DNA from: an uncultured bacterium
GTDB lineage: Bacteria > Cyanobacteriota > Vampirovibrionia > Gastranaerophilales > Gastranaerophilaceae
Reading direction: 5' to 3'
Length of the DNA: 64,000 bases
Assembly: GCA_900319365.1 (NCBI GenBank)
Contig: ONOE01000001.1
Location: 171,977-235,976 of the forward strand
This document shows, one piece after another, positions 55,558 to 63,758 of the stretch. Position numbers and translations under genes: made by a program. Positions within the stretch are counted from its first letter, which is position 1. Each line of letters opens with the position of its first letter. The notes under the pieces were generated by a model. It was not told where the DNA came from. It saw nothing but the letters and a program-made list of their open reading frames with translations, and searched no databases.

Positions 55558-55628
55558 CTCCCGGAGATGGATTCGAACCACCGTTTAAAGATCCAGAGTC
55601 TTCAGTCCTGCCGCTAGACGATCCGGGA
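55558..55628 (-). tRNA. tRNA-Gln (anticodon CTG)
   Basis: A 71-nt cloverleaf. The acceptor is TCCCGGA/TCCGGGA, fully paired. D stem GTCT; anticodon stem GAAGA/TCTTT encloses CTCTGGA with anticodon CTG. T arm GGTGG-TTCGAAT-CCATC. Discriminator G. CCA is not encoded. It reads CAG codons, the rarer Gln codon in this AT-rich DNA. Confidence 0.93.
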
Positions 55629-55819
55629 TTATTTTCTTTTTTACTCCTAAATTGTATCATTAAATATTTCAAAATCAAGAATTTTCTAAATCTTGCCAAT
55701 GCCTTTCTTTTTAAATAAGTTTTAATAAATAATGTTAAAATTTTTTTATAAAATTTATTTTAACTGATTTTGTATGTATAATTTTATTGTATCAAACAAA
55801 AAAATTGTGGAAGTAAGTT

Positions 55820-56869
55820 ATGAAAAAAATTATTGCGTTGTTTTTAGCATTATTTTTCTTTTGTTGTAACAGTTGTTTTGCATTCAGCGAAGTTTACTAC
55901 CTGAAAAATACAACCGTTGCAAATATACAACCGAGTGTTATCAGCGGATTTTATTCGCAGGATTATAAGGTTGTTAAGCAAAGCCCTTATTATGCAAAAT
56001 CGACAAAAAATCCGCAGGATTATGCCGTTGTAATATTGCAGCAAAGCGGTAATAACATGTTTTATTATTACCAATCAAATTCAAATAAGAAAATAAACAA
56101 TTATATCCTAAAATCAATTAAGCGTGCGGGAATTACCTGTGAACAATCGTTTAACACAAATATTATAAGTATTTATGACAATCTGGCATCAAAAGTTATG
56201 TCTACATCTTCAAATACAAACAATTATGTATTTAATGATGACAGTACTGATTATTCGACTTCCGATTATAACAAATCTACTGCAACGTCGAGTGCTCAAA
56301 AGAAATCTTCAAATACTCTGAAAGGTTATGTTGCAAATGTTGAAAGCGGAACAAAATTGGGCGTTTATCTTCAGAGCGCCATAAATACCGCAACGGCAGT
56401 TGAAGGGGACAGAGTTATTGCCGTATTAACAAGTGATTTGAAATATAACGGCTACACCGTTGCCCCGCAAGGAAGCTTGGTTTACGGAATTTTAACCAAA
56501 GCACGCCATGCAACTTACGGATCACGTAACGGACGTATCGTAATTAATTTTAACCAACTTGTTACACCTGACGGCAAAACTTACAATATAAGTACGGACA
56601 AAATTGATTTTACGGTAACAAATGACGGGAAATTGGGAAGAACCGTTCAGGATGCGGCAGTCGGAGCATTGGTCGGAGCGTTGGCAGGACTTGTAATCGG
56701 TGCGATTAGCGGCAACGTCGGTTCTGCAACTGCAATCGGTGCGGGTGTAGGCGCAGGCGGTGCTTTGATTGGCGATACGGCTGAAAAAGGTGTTGATGCC
56801 GAAATACCGTCATTTACGGAAATGGAAATTATCTTAACAAAACCGTTTACAACAACGGTCAGTTACTAG
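55820..56869 (+). CDS. Exported glycine-zipper protein
   Basis: 349 residues. Signal peptide MKKIIALFLALFFFCCNSCFA; a polar region with a Ser/Thr-rich linker; a beta-rich domain (VEGDRVIAVLTSDLKYNGYTVAPQGSLVYGILTKARHA...GRIVINFNQLVTPDGKTY) resembling the periplasmic domain of VirB10/TrbI-like proteins; then AAVGALVGALAGLVIGAISG and AIGAGVGAGGALIGDTAEKG, a glycine-zipper membrane segment. It probably sits in or near the outer membrane. There are no secretion genes around it. GGAAG precedes the ATG. Confidence 0.7.
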   Translation: MKKIIALFLALFFFCCNSCFAFSEVYYLKNTTVANIQPSVISGFYSQDYKVVKQSPYYAKSTKNPQDYAVVILQQSGNNMFYYYQSNSNKKINNYILKSIKRAGITCEQSFNTNIISIYDNLASKVMSTSSNTNNYVFNDDSTDYSTSDYNKSTATSSAQKKSSNTLKGYVANVESGTKLGVYLQSAINTATAVEGDRVIAVLTSDLKYNGYTVAPQGSLVYGILTKARHATYGSRNGRIVINFNQLVTPDGKTYNISTDKIDFTVTNDGKLGRTVQDAAVGALVGALAGLVIGAISGNVGSATAIGAGVGAGGALIGDTAEKGVDAEIPSFTEMEIILTKPFTTTVSY

Positions 56870-56871
56870 AA

Positions 56872-57087
56872 GATACTAAGATGCTAAGGCACTGAGGCAC
56901 TAAGAAAATGCAGCAGGGTGCGCTTGCAAGCGCACCAATAGGAATAGTAGGTCGGCATTGCCTGCCGACAGTAAAAGACGTTAAGTGCTTTACGGTTTTG
57001 CTCCCCTCTCCTGCCTTTCAGGCATCCTCTCCCCAATGGGCGAGTGAAAATTTTCGTCGTTCTGAGCCGCAGGCGAAGAATCGCCTT
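56872..57087. repeat. Cluster of five repeat families
   Basis: In order: GATACTAA-type octamers (56872-56904), a perfect 20-bp palindrome GGTGCGCTTGCAAGCGCACC (56917-56936), GTAGGTCGGCATTGCCTGCCGAC (56947-56969), a CCCTCTCCTG...CATCCTCTCCCC repeat (57001-57044) and a TTCTGAgc...GCGAAGAATCGCC repeat (57058-57087). No gene is seen. They are packed end to end as if this site collects them. Confidence 0.7.
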
Positions 57088-57162
57088 ATTGTGCAAATAA
57101 TAATGGTGCGCAGGCAAGCGCAACCTGCTTTATGTAAAAATTCAAATTTGCCAAATCAGCAA

Positions 57163-57433
57163 TTATCTGCGTATTAATTTTAAAATTTTGCCTGCCAAAT
57201 CTTTGGCGATTGTTTTGAAAGAATGAGGAGCCTTTGCCATGTGTTCAGGTTTTCCTACATATTGTTGTCCTATATACGAATCTTTAATTTCTAAACTTTT
57301 TAATGAATTTGTCATTTTAGATTTGTATTCATCTTTTGTAATGCCAATTCTGACGGTTTTTTGGGGTGGTTTTGTTGTGTGTTCGGGTTTCCCTGCGATC
57401 TTTAATTCCTAAACCTTTTAATGAATTTGTCAT
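57163..57433 (-). pseudogene. Decayed small gene with an internal duplication
   Basis: On the minus strand an ATG at 57433 with AAAGGAG upstream reads MTNSLKGLGIKD and then leaves frame. In another frame the code continues GKPEHTTKPPQKTVRIGITK..., reaching a second copy: MTNSLKSLEIKDSYIGQQYVGKPEHMAKAP, then HSFKTIAKDLAGKILKLIRR and a stop at 57163. So the gene had two copies of MTNSLK.L.IKD...GKPEH..K.P and has suffered a frameshift or deletion in the first. The 50-codon ORF from 57315 might still be expressed, but it has no clear ribosome binding site. Family not recognised. Confidence 0.6.
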
Positions 57434-57550
57434 TATATTTACTCCTTTTCATTCTACATTCTTTTTATGATCACATTTTGGCGGTGTGGAGAGCAAACGT
57501 ACCTTACTTTTGTTATTGTTGGGTTTCACCCAACCTGCTACTTTATTATC

Positions 57551-57633
57551 GTCGGCATAGCACCCCAAGGGTATTTCCATTCTCTAAAGCTCACAATGTT
57601 CGCCAAGAGAATGTGGGCACAATGCCGACCTAC
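57551..57633. mobile_element. MITE-like element of the GTAGGTCGGCAT family (83 bp, inverse orientation)
   Basis: The reverse complement of its first 65 bp, counted from 57633, matches 35878-35942 at 63 positions, including the internal ATTCTCT/AGAGAAT stem. The other end (GTCGGCATAGCACC) is shorter than in the 35.9-kb copy. It lies in the 1-kb gap upstream of the VWA operon. Confidence 0.65.
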
Positions 57634-57804
57634 TTTTTTATTTTGAATTTCACCTTACTCATATATAAAAAATTTTTGTTTCAAAAATTGCATGGCAGGC
57701 TTCTTTTCATTTAGGCAGTATAAGCGCATTTACTTTGTTTCAAACCCGCTTTTTACAATTCTTAATATTTGCTTAAAAATTTTGGATTTTGTATAATTAT
57801 GAAA

Positions 57805-57918
57805 GATATTAGGGCACTTAGGCACTAAGATACTAAGAGTTATCGGTGCTAAAGCACTTTTTATTTTTTTAACACCGTAAGGCTGAAATCTCTTAGTGCC
57901 TTAGTATTCCGGTATCTT
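57805..57918. repeat. Inverted pair of 8-bp-period arrays upstream of the VWA operon
   Basis: The left arm (57805-57837) reads gatattag, ggcactta, ggcactaa, gatactaa. The right arm (57892-57918) reads cttagtgc, cttagtat, tccggtat, ctt. The spacer has a CGGTG...CACCG hairpin. It ends 7 bp before the AAGGAG of the first gene of the operon, so the arms are in its leader or promoter. Confidence 0.75.
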
Positions 57919-57936
57919 TGATATCAAGGAGTACCA

Positions 57937-58599
57937 TTGAACAAAAGACTCATAACAATCGGATTGGCAATTTTAGCCGCCGCAATATTTATAAAAATCA
58001 CATTTGTTTTAATAAAAAGTATAAAAGTAGATGCTTTTCATAAGGCTGCAATTACTTTTATCATTGATGTTTCGGGCTCAAACAAACAAAAACTCCCGCA
58101 AGAAATCAGGTACGTAAAATCTTTGTGCTCGTTATTAGATCCTGAAGATTCGGTCAAAATAATAAAATCCGACAGCAATTCATATTTGATTTATGAGGGT
58201 TCGGCAGGCGACAATTCGGGGATAGGCAACGCATTGAAAAAATACACCCCGAACGGTACCGACGGAGATTCAACCGGCGATGCCATGAAAAAAGCCGTCG
58301 ATTATTCTCTTACAATGAAAAAAGACGGTTATAATACGGCAATTGTTGTTTTGAGTGATTTGGAGCAAAACGGCGATTCATCAAAACAGATTAATTGGGA
58401 TACTTTACCTGAAAATATAGAGCATACTTTAAAGTATTTACCGGAACTTTCAATAATGTTTGTTTATGCAGAACCCGAAAAACTTGATTATGCAAAAACA
58501 AAATTAAATCCCGTGCTCGGGGAGGATAAACTTATTATTGCAAATGAGGTAAATATAGATAAGGCCAATTCAAGGTTTTTAAAGGCAATCGGCAGATAA
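57937..58599 (+). CDS. Membrane-anchored VWA-domain protein
   Basis: 220 residues from TTG 57937 (AAGGAG upstream). The N-terminal helix ITIGLAILAAAIFIKITFVLIKS is an uncleaved anchor placing the domain outside the inner membrane. The VWA fold has a complete MIDAS metal site: D44-V-S46-G-S48, T113 (DGDSTGDAM) and D141 (VVLSDLEQNGD). Such domains bind ligands through a divalent cation. It is the first gene of a four-gene operon, 13 bp before the next. It could be a receptor or assembly factor of an envelope complex. Family beyond VWA unknown. Confidence 0.78.
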   Translation: MNKRLITIGLAILAAAIFIKITFVLIKSIKVDAFHKAAITFIIDVSGSNKQKLPQEIRYVKSLCSLLDPEDSVKIIKSDSNSYLIYEGSAGDNSGIGNALKKYTPNGTDGDSTGDAMKKAVDYSLTMKKDGYNTAIVVLSDLEQNGDSSKQINWDTLPENIEHTLKYLPELSIMFVYAEPEKLDYAKTKLNPVLGEDKLIIANEVNIDKANSRFLKAIGR

Positions 58600-58612
58600 A
58601 AAGGAGAACATA

Positions 58613-60169
58613 ATGGGATTTACCGTTATATCAAAAAATAAAGAACAAACATTTGAAAATAAAACTGTAATTTATATCGGTTCAATGCCCAAATGTGATT
58701 TTTGCATAGATGTTGATTTCAAATTTGTTATAGGCGTAAAATATGACCATACATCAAATAAATGCATTATAATAAACAAATACAAATATCCGCAATTGAC
58801 TTTCAAAGGTGAACCGCTGCCCGAAAAACTTATTGTTGATAAGGTTTGCAAAATCATAATAAAAGACTCAAACGAATTTATTACAATAAAACTTGACAGC
58901 GCTCAAACTCCCGTCAATAAAGAACAAAACATTCAAACAAATTATCAAAATAATATTGAAATTTCAAAAGACGAAATTGAAGAACAAAGAATAAAAATCG
59001 TCAAAGAGATTTCTCCGACAGTATCGGCACTAAAAAGAAAGATTTCCGTAAATTCAAAAACGGGAATATTATTGCATATCACTTTGTTTGTTGCATCTTT
59101 TATTTGTGCGTTCGGGGTATCAAATTATTTAACGGGTTTACCCTTAACAAATGACGGAACTACGGTTCAAATTCCGACCAATACAAAACTTGTGCTTTTG
59201 TATTCATTGATTATTTATTCTGTCGGTTTAATGCTAAAGCAGGGATTTTTCCTGTATTTAAGAAGAAAAGACGGGGACAAAAATTCTACGCCCGTTGTTG
59301 TTGAAAAATTAATGATTGTTTTATCGCTTGTATTTTTCATTGCAATATATCTGATAAATCTTTTGTATTATATTGCATCGAAAGATATGGCATTGTTTGC
59401 AATATTTATTTCGGCATTTTATGCGGGAACGGCGTTGGTTCTGTCGCTTGGCTGCGGCTATTTTAAAAACGGCAGTTACAAGGCAAGAAAAGAGCTTGAT
59501 AAATATGAATATCGCCCTGATTTTGAAATGGTTATAAAATCTTATCAAAATTGGATAGAAAAATATGCCGCATCGCTTTCGCAGGAAAAAATTCAAAAAG
59601 TAAAGGATAAAATGCTTAATCTGCAAATTTGGCAGACGGTAGAAATACTTTTGGGACTTATAACGGCGCCGTTTTTAGCTTACGGAGTTTCAAACACTCT
59701 TGCAATGTGTTTTCCTGAAGCGGCAGGGTGGCTAAGAATCGGCGGAATAAGGTTCAGCCTGATATTTCTTGTACTTGCAACATTTTTGATAATTTTTGCG
59801 TTTTTCTCTTTTGTAAGCGGATTTACTACAAAGAAAAAAATCAGCGCATCAGAAATAATTAAACAGGACGGATTCAGTAATTATCTTACTCATGGCACGG
59901 AAATCTACGGACTTGAGGGAACTAAAAAACTTGATGAAGAAATGAGAAGGTTTTTTATAATAGGTATTGCAATTATCATAATTGAATTTACGATGAATGT
60001 TTCATATTTTATACAGGAAATGGGCTCAGGGTTTAGCGCAATGTTTGTAAGTACGGTTGCTGCGCTTGTTCCTACGGCGCTTCTTCTTGCAGAAACCGTA
60101 ATGCTTTCTCATACAAAATTTGAAACGGTTGCATCAGATGAATTGTTAGCTAAAACAGATGGAGAATAA
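58613..60169 (+). CDS. Polytopic membrane protein with an FHA-like N-terminal domain
   Basis: 518 residues with AAGGAGA upstream. Residues 1-95 look like an FHA-type beta sandwich (VIYIGSMPKCDFCIDVDFKF...), but the Ser and His needed for phosphothreonine binding are not seen, so it may be degenerate. A polar linker (97-147) follows, then about eight transmembrane helices near 151-171, 192-209, 232-253, 259-283, 343-364, 379-404, 447-467 and 473-497. The last helices are Ala/Leu-rich and could resemble ExbB/MotA-type segments, but I cannot establish homology. It overlaps the next gene by 1 nt (TAATG). Confidence 0.68.
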   Translation: MGFTVISKNKEQTFENKTVIYIGSMPKCDFCIDVDFKFVIGVKYDHTSNKCIIINKYKYPQLTFKGEPLPEKLIVDKVCKIIIKDSNEFITIKLDSAQTPVNKEQNIQTNYQNNIEISKDEIEEQRIKIVKEISPTVSALKRKISVNSKTGILLHITLFVASFICAFGVSNYLTGLPLTNDGTTVQIPTNTKLVLLYSLIIYSVGLMLKQGFFLYLRRKDGDKNSTPVVVEKLMIVLSLVFFIAIYLINLLYYIASKDMALFAIFISAFYAGTALVLSLGCGYFKNGSYKARKELDKYEYRPDFEMVIKSYQNWIEKYAASLSQEKIQKVKDKMLNLQIWQTVEILLGLITAPFLAYGVSNTLAMCFPEAAGWLRIGGIRFSLIFLVLATFLIIFAFFSFVSGFTTKKKISASEIIKQDGFSNYLTHGTEIYGLEGTKKLDEEMRRFFIIGIAIIIIEFTMNVSYFIQEMGSGFSAMFVSTVAALVPTALLLAETVMLSHTKFETVASDELLAKTDGE

Positions 60170-61233
60170 TGGGTTACAAATCGATAATACAAATATTGCT
60201 TATACTTGCAATCATATCAACAATTTGCATTTCCATAATGAAACCGAAAATGCATAAGCCCGTTATTGTTTATAATTCTCAATTTTCGGTCGAAAATAAT
60301 ACATCTTCAAAAATTGAGGAGCAAAATATCCCCGTGCTTGTACAAAACAGTAATATTTCGCAGGATAATAACAGTCCGGCAATAAATCAAAATGAAATAA
60401 ATGTTGCTCCAACTCAAACCGTTGCGCAAAATTCGAATAATATTTCTTTTACCGATAATATGCCCGCAAAATCGCAAAAGATTAATTTCTTTAACCCGAA
60501 TACTTCAACATTCAATGTAAAAAATAATGATACGGGATTTAAAACGACCAATATTAAAACTACGGGTAATAAAATTGAGCAAACCAAAACAAGAACTAAT
60601 AATGTAAAAACGAAAAATAACGGTGCAAAAATTGATTTGAATAAAATAATTCAACACAATCAAAATGTTTATAATGAGCCTGATGATATTGATGACAACA
60701 GAGTATACAATCCTCAACCCCAGACTCGCAAAAGCTCATCAACTTCCGCTTCTGCGCCTGTCAAAACACCGACTGCAAAAACGCAAACCACAAAGCCGTC
60801 AATAAGACTTGCAGGCAACACTTCATCTTCTGCGCCAAGACAGACGGCAGCAACGACGGCACACCCCGTTACTTTAACTGCGCAAGAGGAAGAAATCGCA
60901 TGGAACAGATGGCGCTCAAATTTAAATAACCAGATAATGAGAGATGCAAAACTTCCGACTATGCCAAACGGAATAATTTTCAAATACAAATTTACGGTCG
61001 ATAAATACGGCAAAGTTTCAAATGTCCAGACATCTTCTTTAACTCCGGGGTATACCCCTTATGCAATACAATTTATTGCACCTGTTATAAGAAGTTATCA
61101 GGGGCACTCGATTTTGAATTTCCCTACGGGTTCAAAAAGAGTTACGACAGTAGTTTCAGGAGCGTGGAAGATTTCCAATACAAGCAAATACAGCTCTCCT
61201 GATGATTATCATGATATAGAAAAGGTCAGGTAA
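60169..61233 (+). CDS. TonB/TolA-like envelope-spanning protein
   Basis: 354 residues. One N-terminal helix (IIQILLILAIISTICISIM), a 200-residue Asn/Gln/Thr/Lys-rich spacer, and a C-terminal domain from about residue 235: EEEIAWNRWRSNLNNQIMRDAKLP...GIIFKYKFTVDKYGKVSNVQTSS...PYAIQFIAPVIRSYQGHSILNFP. This has the layout of TonB/TolA C-domains (anchor, long periplasmic spacer, small alpha/beta domain). Translationally coupled to the polytopic protein upstream, a pairing like ExbB-TonB. No outer-membrane receptor is nearby. Confidence 0.68.
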   Translation: MGYKSIIQILLILAIISTICISIMKPKMHKPVIVYNSQFSVENNTSSKIEEQNIPVLVQNSNISQDNNSPAINQNEINVAPTQTVAQNSNNISFTDNMPAKSQKINFFNPNTSTFNVKNNDTGFKTTNIKTTGNKIEQTKTRTNNVKTKNNGAKIDLNKIIQHNQNVYNEPDDIDDNRVYNPQPQTRKSSSTSASAPVKTPTAKTQTTKPSIRLAGNTSSSAPRQTAATTAHPVTLTAQEEEIAWNRWRSNLNNQIMRDAKLPTMPNGIIFKYKFTVDKYGKVSNVQTSSLTPGYTPYAIQFIAPVIRSYQGHSILNFPTGSKRVTTVVSGAWKISNTSKYSSPDDYHDIEKVR

Positions 61234-61239
61234 ATAAAG

Positions 61240-62367
61240 ATGTATAAATGTAGCGAATGCGGTGCGGAATACGAAACAAAGCCGAAGTATTGCGATTGCG
61301 GGAATGATATCTTTTATGAAATCGGCAAAGAAATTGATGATGTCAATCTTGACGATTTGGATAATGTTGATGATATCGATTTAGACCAAAAAAACGCAAC
61401 ATATTCAAAAAGAAAAAGAAAACCGGTAGAAACGAGTTTTTCCCCGCTTGCAATCGGAATTTTTACCGCCTGTATCATATTATCTCTTGTAATCTTGTTT
61501 CTTGTTGGTAATCCTAAAAAGCAACCGCAAAAAAAACAATCCGAACGGCAAGAAACGGTTAAACAGGTGAATATCCCGCCTATTGATTCTTATTGGGATA
61601 ATACGCCCGCTAAAATTGCTCAGGTACAAAAGGAACCGCAACAGCAAGAACCTCAAACTCCGAAAACTTTAATTCAGAATGCCGTAAAAAATATAATTCC
61701 TGCGCAAACACCTGTTGCGCAGCAGCAACAGCCTGTTTCTCAACCGATTGTTAAGAGAACCGCTCCTAAAACTCCGAAGAAAGCTAAAATTCAAACAAAA
61801 CCTCAAACCCCAAAAACCAAAGCAAAACCTAAAACACAGACTAAAAAACAATCAAAACCCGCAAATACAAATAATTATAATGCTTTGGCAAATCGGGTAA
61901 AAAATAATTTAAACGGTTCTCAAAATCAGACTGCAGCTAAAACTTCGACAAACGCATATAAACCTGCTCCGCTGCCTAAAAAAGTTACGGCTTCATCTTC
62001 TCAATCACAGCCGACAGTCAGGGTTCAGACTTCTGCGCTCGCAAAACCGACAAAATCCGCAGCACAGGTAAGACAGGAATTGTCGTCTTATAAAGCGGGT
62101 TTAAGAAATGCGATAGGCAGAAAAGTTGATTTTACAAGGGTAATTGGCGACGGAAGTTGTACGTTGTCATTCAAAGTTAATTCAAACGGCAAATTGTATT
62201 CAAAAGCTTTTACAAAACAATCGTCAAATATAACATTAAACGATGCGGCGTTCAACGCATTGAATACTACAACAAGCTACAATCCGCCGCCTGACGGGTA
62301 TAATGGTGAAACATTGAGATTGTATATAAAATTTTATAACGGCAACTTTGAAATTTCTTTGCAGTAA
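61240..62367 (+). CDS. Zinc-ribbon, single-pass protein with a TonB-like C-terminal domain
   Basis: 375 residues. N-terminal zinc ribbon YKCSECGAEYETKPKYCDCGN (C4, C7, C18, C20), an acidic segment (DDVNLDDLDNVDDIDLD), a helix near 70-90 (LAIGIFTACIILSLVILFLVG), a Pro/Gln/Lys-rich spacer with repeated PKTPK, KTQT and QTPK motifs, and a C-terminal TonB-like domain (SSYKAGLRNAIGRKVDFTRV...TLSFKVNSNGKLYSKAFTKQ...AAFNALNTTTSY). It repeats the plan of the preceding protein with a cytoplasmic zinc ribbon added. A zinc ribbon on a TonB-like protein is unusual. Last gene of the operon. Confidence 0.7.
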   Translation: MYKCSECGAEYETKPKYCDCGNDIFYEIGKEIDDVNLDDLDNVDDIDLDQKNATYSKRKRKPVETSFSPLAIGIFTACIILSLVILFLVGNPKKQPQKKQSERQETVKQVNIPPIDSYWDNTPAKIAQVQKEPQQQEPQTPKTLIQNAVKNIIPAQTPVAQQQQPVSQPIVKRTAPKTPKKAKIQTKPQTPKTKAKPKTQTKKQSKPANTNNYNALANRVKNNLNGSQNQTAAKTSTNAYKPAPLPKKVTASSSQSQPTVRVQTSALAKPTKSAAQVRQELSSYKAGLRNAIGRKVDFTRVIGDGSCTLSFKVNSNGKLYSKAFTKQSSNITLNDAAFNALNTTTSYNPPPDGYNGETLRLYIKFYNGNFEISLQ

Positions 62368-62370
62368 GTA

Positions 62371-62430
62371 GTAGGTCGGCATTGCCATGCCGACAATGTA
62401 AATACCCTTGGGATTGCTATCCCGACAATG
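62371..62430. repeat. GTAGGTCGGCAT-family repeat between the operon and mnmE
   Basis: GTAGGTCGGCATTGCCATGCCGAC forms a hairpin and continues with aatgtaaatacccttggg, a segment shared (as complement or fragment) with the copies at 35.9 and 57.6 kb. It lies between the converging operon and mnmE and may act as the only structure ending these transcripts. Confidence 0.65.
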
Positions 62431-62438
62431 AGAACTGC

Positions 62439-63758
62439 TTATTTCCCGATGCAAAAATGCGAAAAGATATTATCTAAAATTTCATCGGTAACGACTTCGC
62501 CCGTTATCAAATCGATATAAATCATATCTTGCAAAACGTGGTCTTTTGCCGCAATCAATGCGTTATCAAGACTTTGCCTGCATTTTACAAGACAAGCTTG
62601 CTGCCTTTGGTTTGTTACAAAGTCCATATCTTCAACGGGCGCATCAAGAACGGAGGTTTTAATTTTTTGTCTTAGTTCGTCAATACCTGCTTGAGTTTTT
62701 GTAGATAGCTTTATCGTATCTTTAAATTTTGACTCAAAATCAGCGGGAGCAAGGTCGATTTTATTTGCGGCGATTAAATGCTTTTTATTTTTAATGAGGT
62801 TGTAAATTTCTTCGTCATCTTTGGTGAACCCTTGAGATGCATCGTACATAAATATAATCAAATCGGCATCGTTAACGGATTGTTTGGAGTATTCGATCCC
62901 GATTTTTTCTACTCTGTTGATATTTTCATCTTCTCTTATTCCGGCTGTGTCAACAAGGGTTACGGGGATTCCCATATCGATTGTTTCGTTTATGACATCA
63001 CGTGTAGTGCCCGCAATATCGGTTACAATCGCCCTGTCCATATTTAATAAAATGTTGAATAATGATGATTTGCCGACGTTGGGGCGGCCGGCAATGGCTA
63101 CTTTAACCCCTTGGCGCAGGATATCTGATGATTTTGCGCCTGCTAAAATTTTGTCAATGTCAGAGATTGATTTTTCAAAATTTTCTATGAGGTATGAATA
63201 TTCGGGCTCTTTAACGTCTTCGGGAAAATCAATACCCGCAACGATTCTTGACGATACGTCAAAGATGTCTTGCCTGATTTGCTTAATTTTGCGGGCAAGT
63301 GAACCTGAAAGATTTTTTGCCGATTGCAGCGCAAATTCTGAGGTTTTTGAATGGATTAAATCGTTAACGGCTTCGGCTTGAGAGAGGTCCATTTTTTTAT
63401 TGAGGAAAGCCCGCTTTGTAAATTCTCCTCGCTCTGCGGGGCGAGCGCCGTGGCGAACTACTAAGTCGAGGATATCTTTTATAACGTTTATTCCGCCGTG
63501 GCATTGAATTTCGATAACATCTTCGCCCGTGTAGCTGTGCGGGGCTTTGAAAGGCAGGATTATGACTTCGTCTATGAGGGTTTTGTTGTCAGAGATTTTG
63601 GCATAACATATTTTTCCTGCGCTGTAGTCGGATTTGTCTGAAATTTCGCAGATTATGGGGAAACTTTTGTCGCCTGATATGCGAATAACCCCGACTCCGC
63701 CGTTGCCAAACGGGGTAGACAAAGCACATATCGTATCAAATTCTTGAGTAATATTCAT
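62439..63758 (-). CDS. mnmE: tRNA uridine-5-carboxymethylaminomethyl modification GTPase MnmE
   Basis: 439 residues. The N-terminal tetrahydrofolate-binding domain (DTICALSTPFGNGGVGVIRISG), a helical domain, and an inserted G domain: GRPNVGKSSLFN (G1), DIAGTTRDVI, DTAGIREDENI (G3) and NKID (G4). The C-terminal FCIGK contains the catalytic CxGK motif. It modifies the wobble uridine of several tRNAs with MnmG, which is not in the window. TATAAT lies 6 nt before the ATG and no ribosome binding site is visible, again a leaderless layout. Confidence 0.96.
   Translation of the reverse strand: MNITQEFDTICALSTPFGNGGVGVIRISGDKSFPIICEISDKSDYSAGKICYAKISDNKTLIDEVIILPFKAPHSYTGEDVIEIQCHGGINVIKDILDLVVRHGARPAERGEFTKRAFLNKKMDLSQAEAVNDLIHSKTSEFALQSAKNLSGSLARKIKQIRQDIFDVSSRIVAGIDFPEDVKEPEYSYLIENFEKSISDIDKILAGAKSSDILRQGVKVAIAGRPNVGKSSLFNILLNMDRAIVTDIAGTTRDVINETIDMGIPVTLVDTAGIREDENINRVEKIGIEYSKQSVNDADLIIFMYDASQGFTKDDEEIYNLIKNKKHLIAANKIDLAPADFESKFKDTIKLSTKTQAGIDELRQKIKTSVLDAPVEDMDFVTNQRQQACLVKCRQSLDNALIAAKDHVLQDMIYIDLITGEVVTDEILDNIFSHFCIGK

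Noticed and set aside
55558..55628. Integrated element at tRNA-Gln
   Set aside because: No integrase and no repeated 3' tRNA end were found; the DUF1643-like neighbour alone is not enough.
56908..57177. Overlapping ORFs on both strands (89 and 79 codons)
   Set aside because: Entirely made of repeat families that recur elsewhere in unrelated frames.
57421..57714. 97-codon plus-strand ORF in the repeat-rich gap
   Set aside because: Overlaps the MITE-like element and the decayed minus-strand gene; composition follows the repeats.
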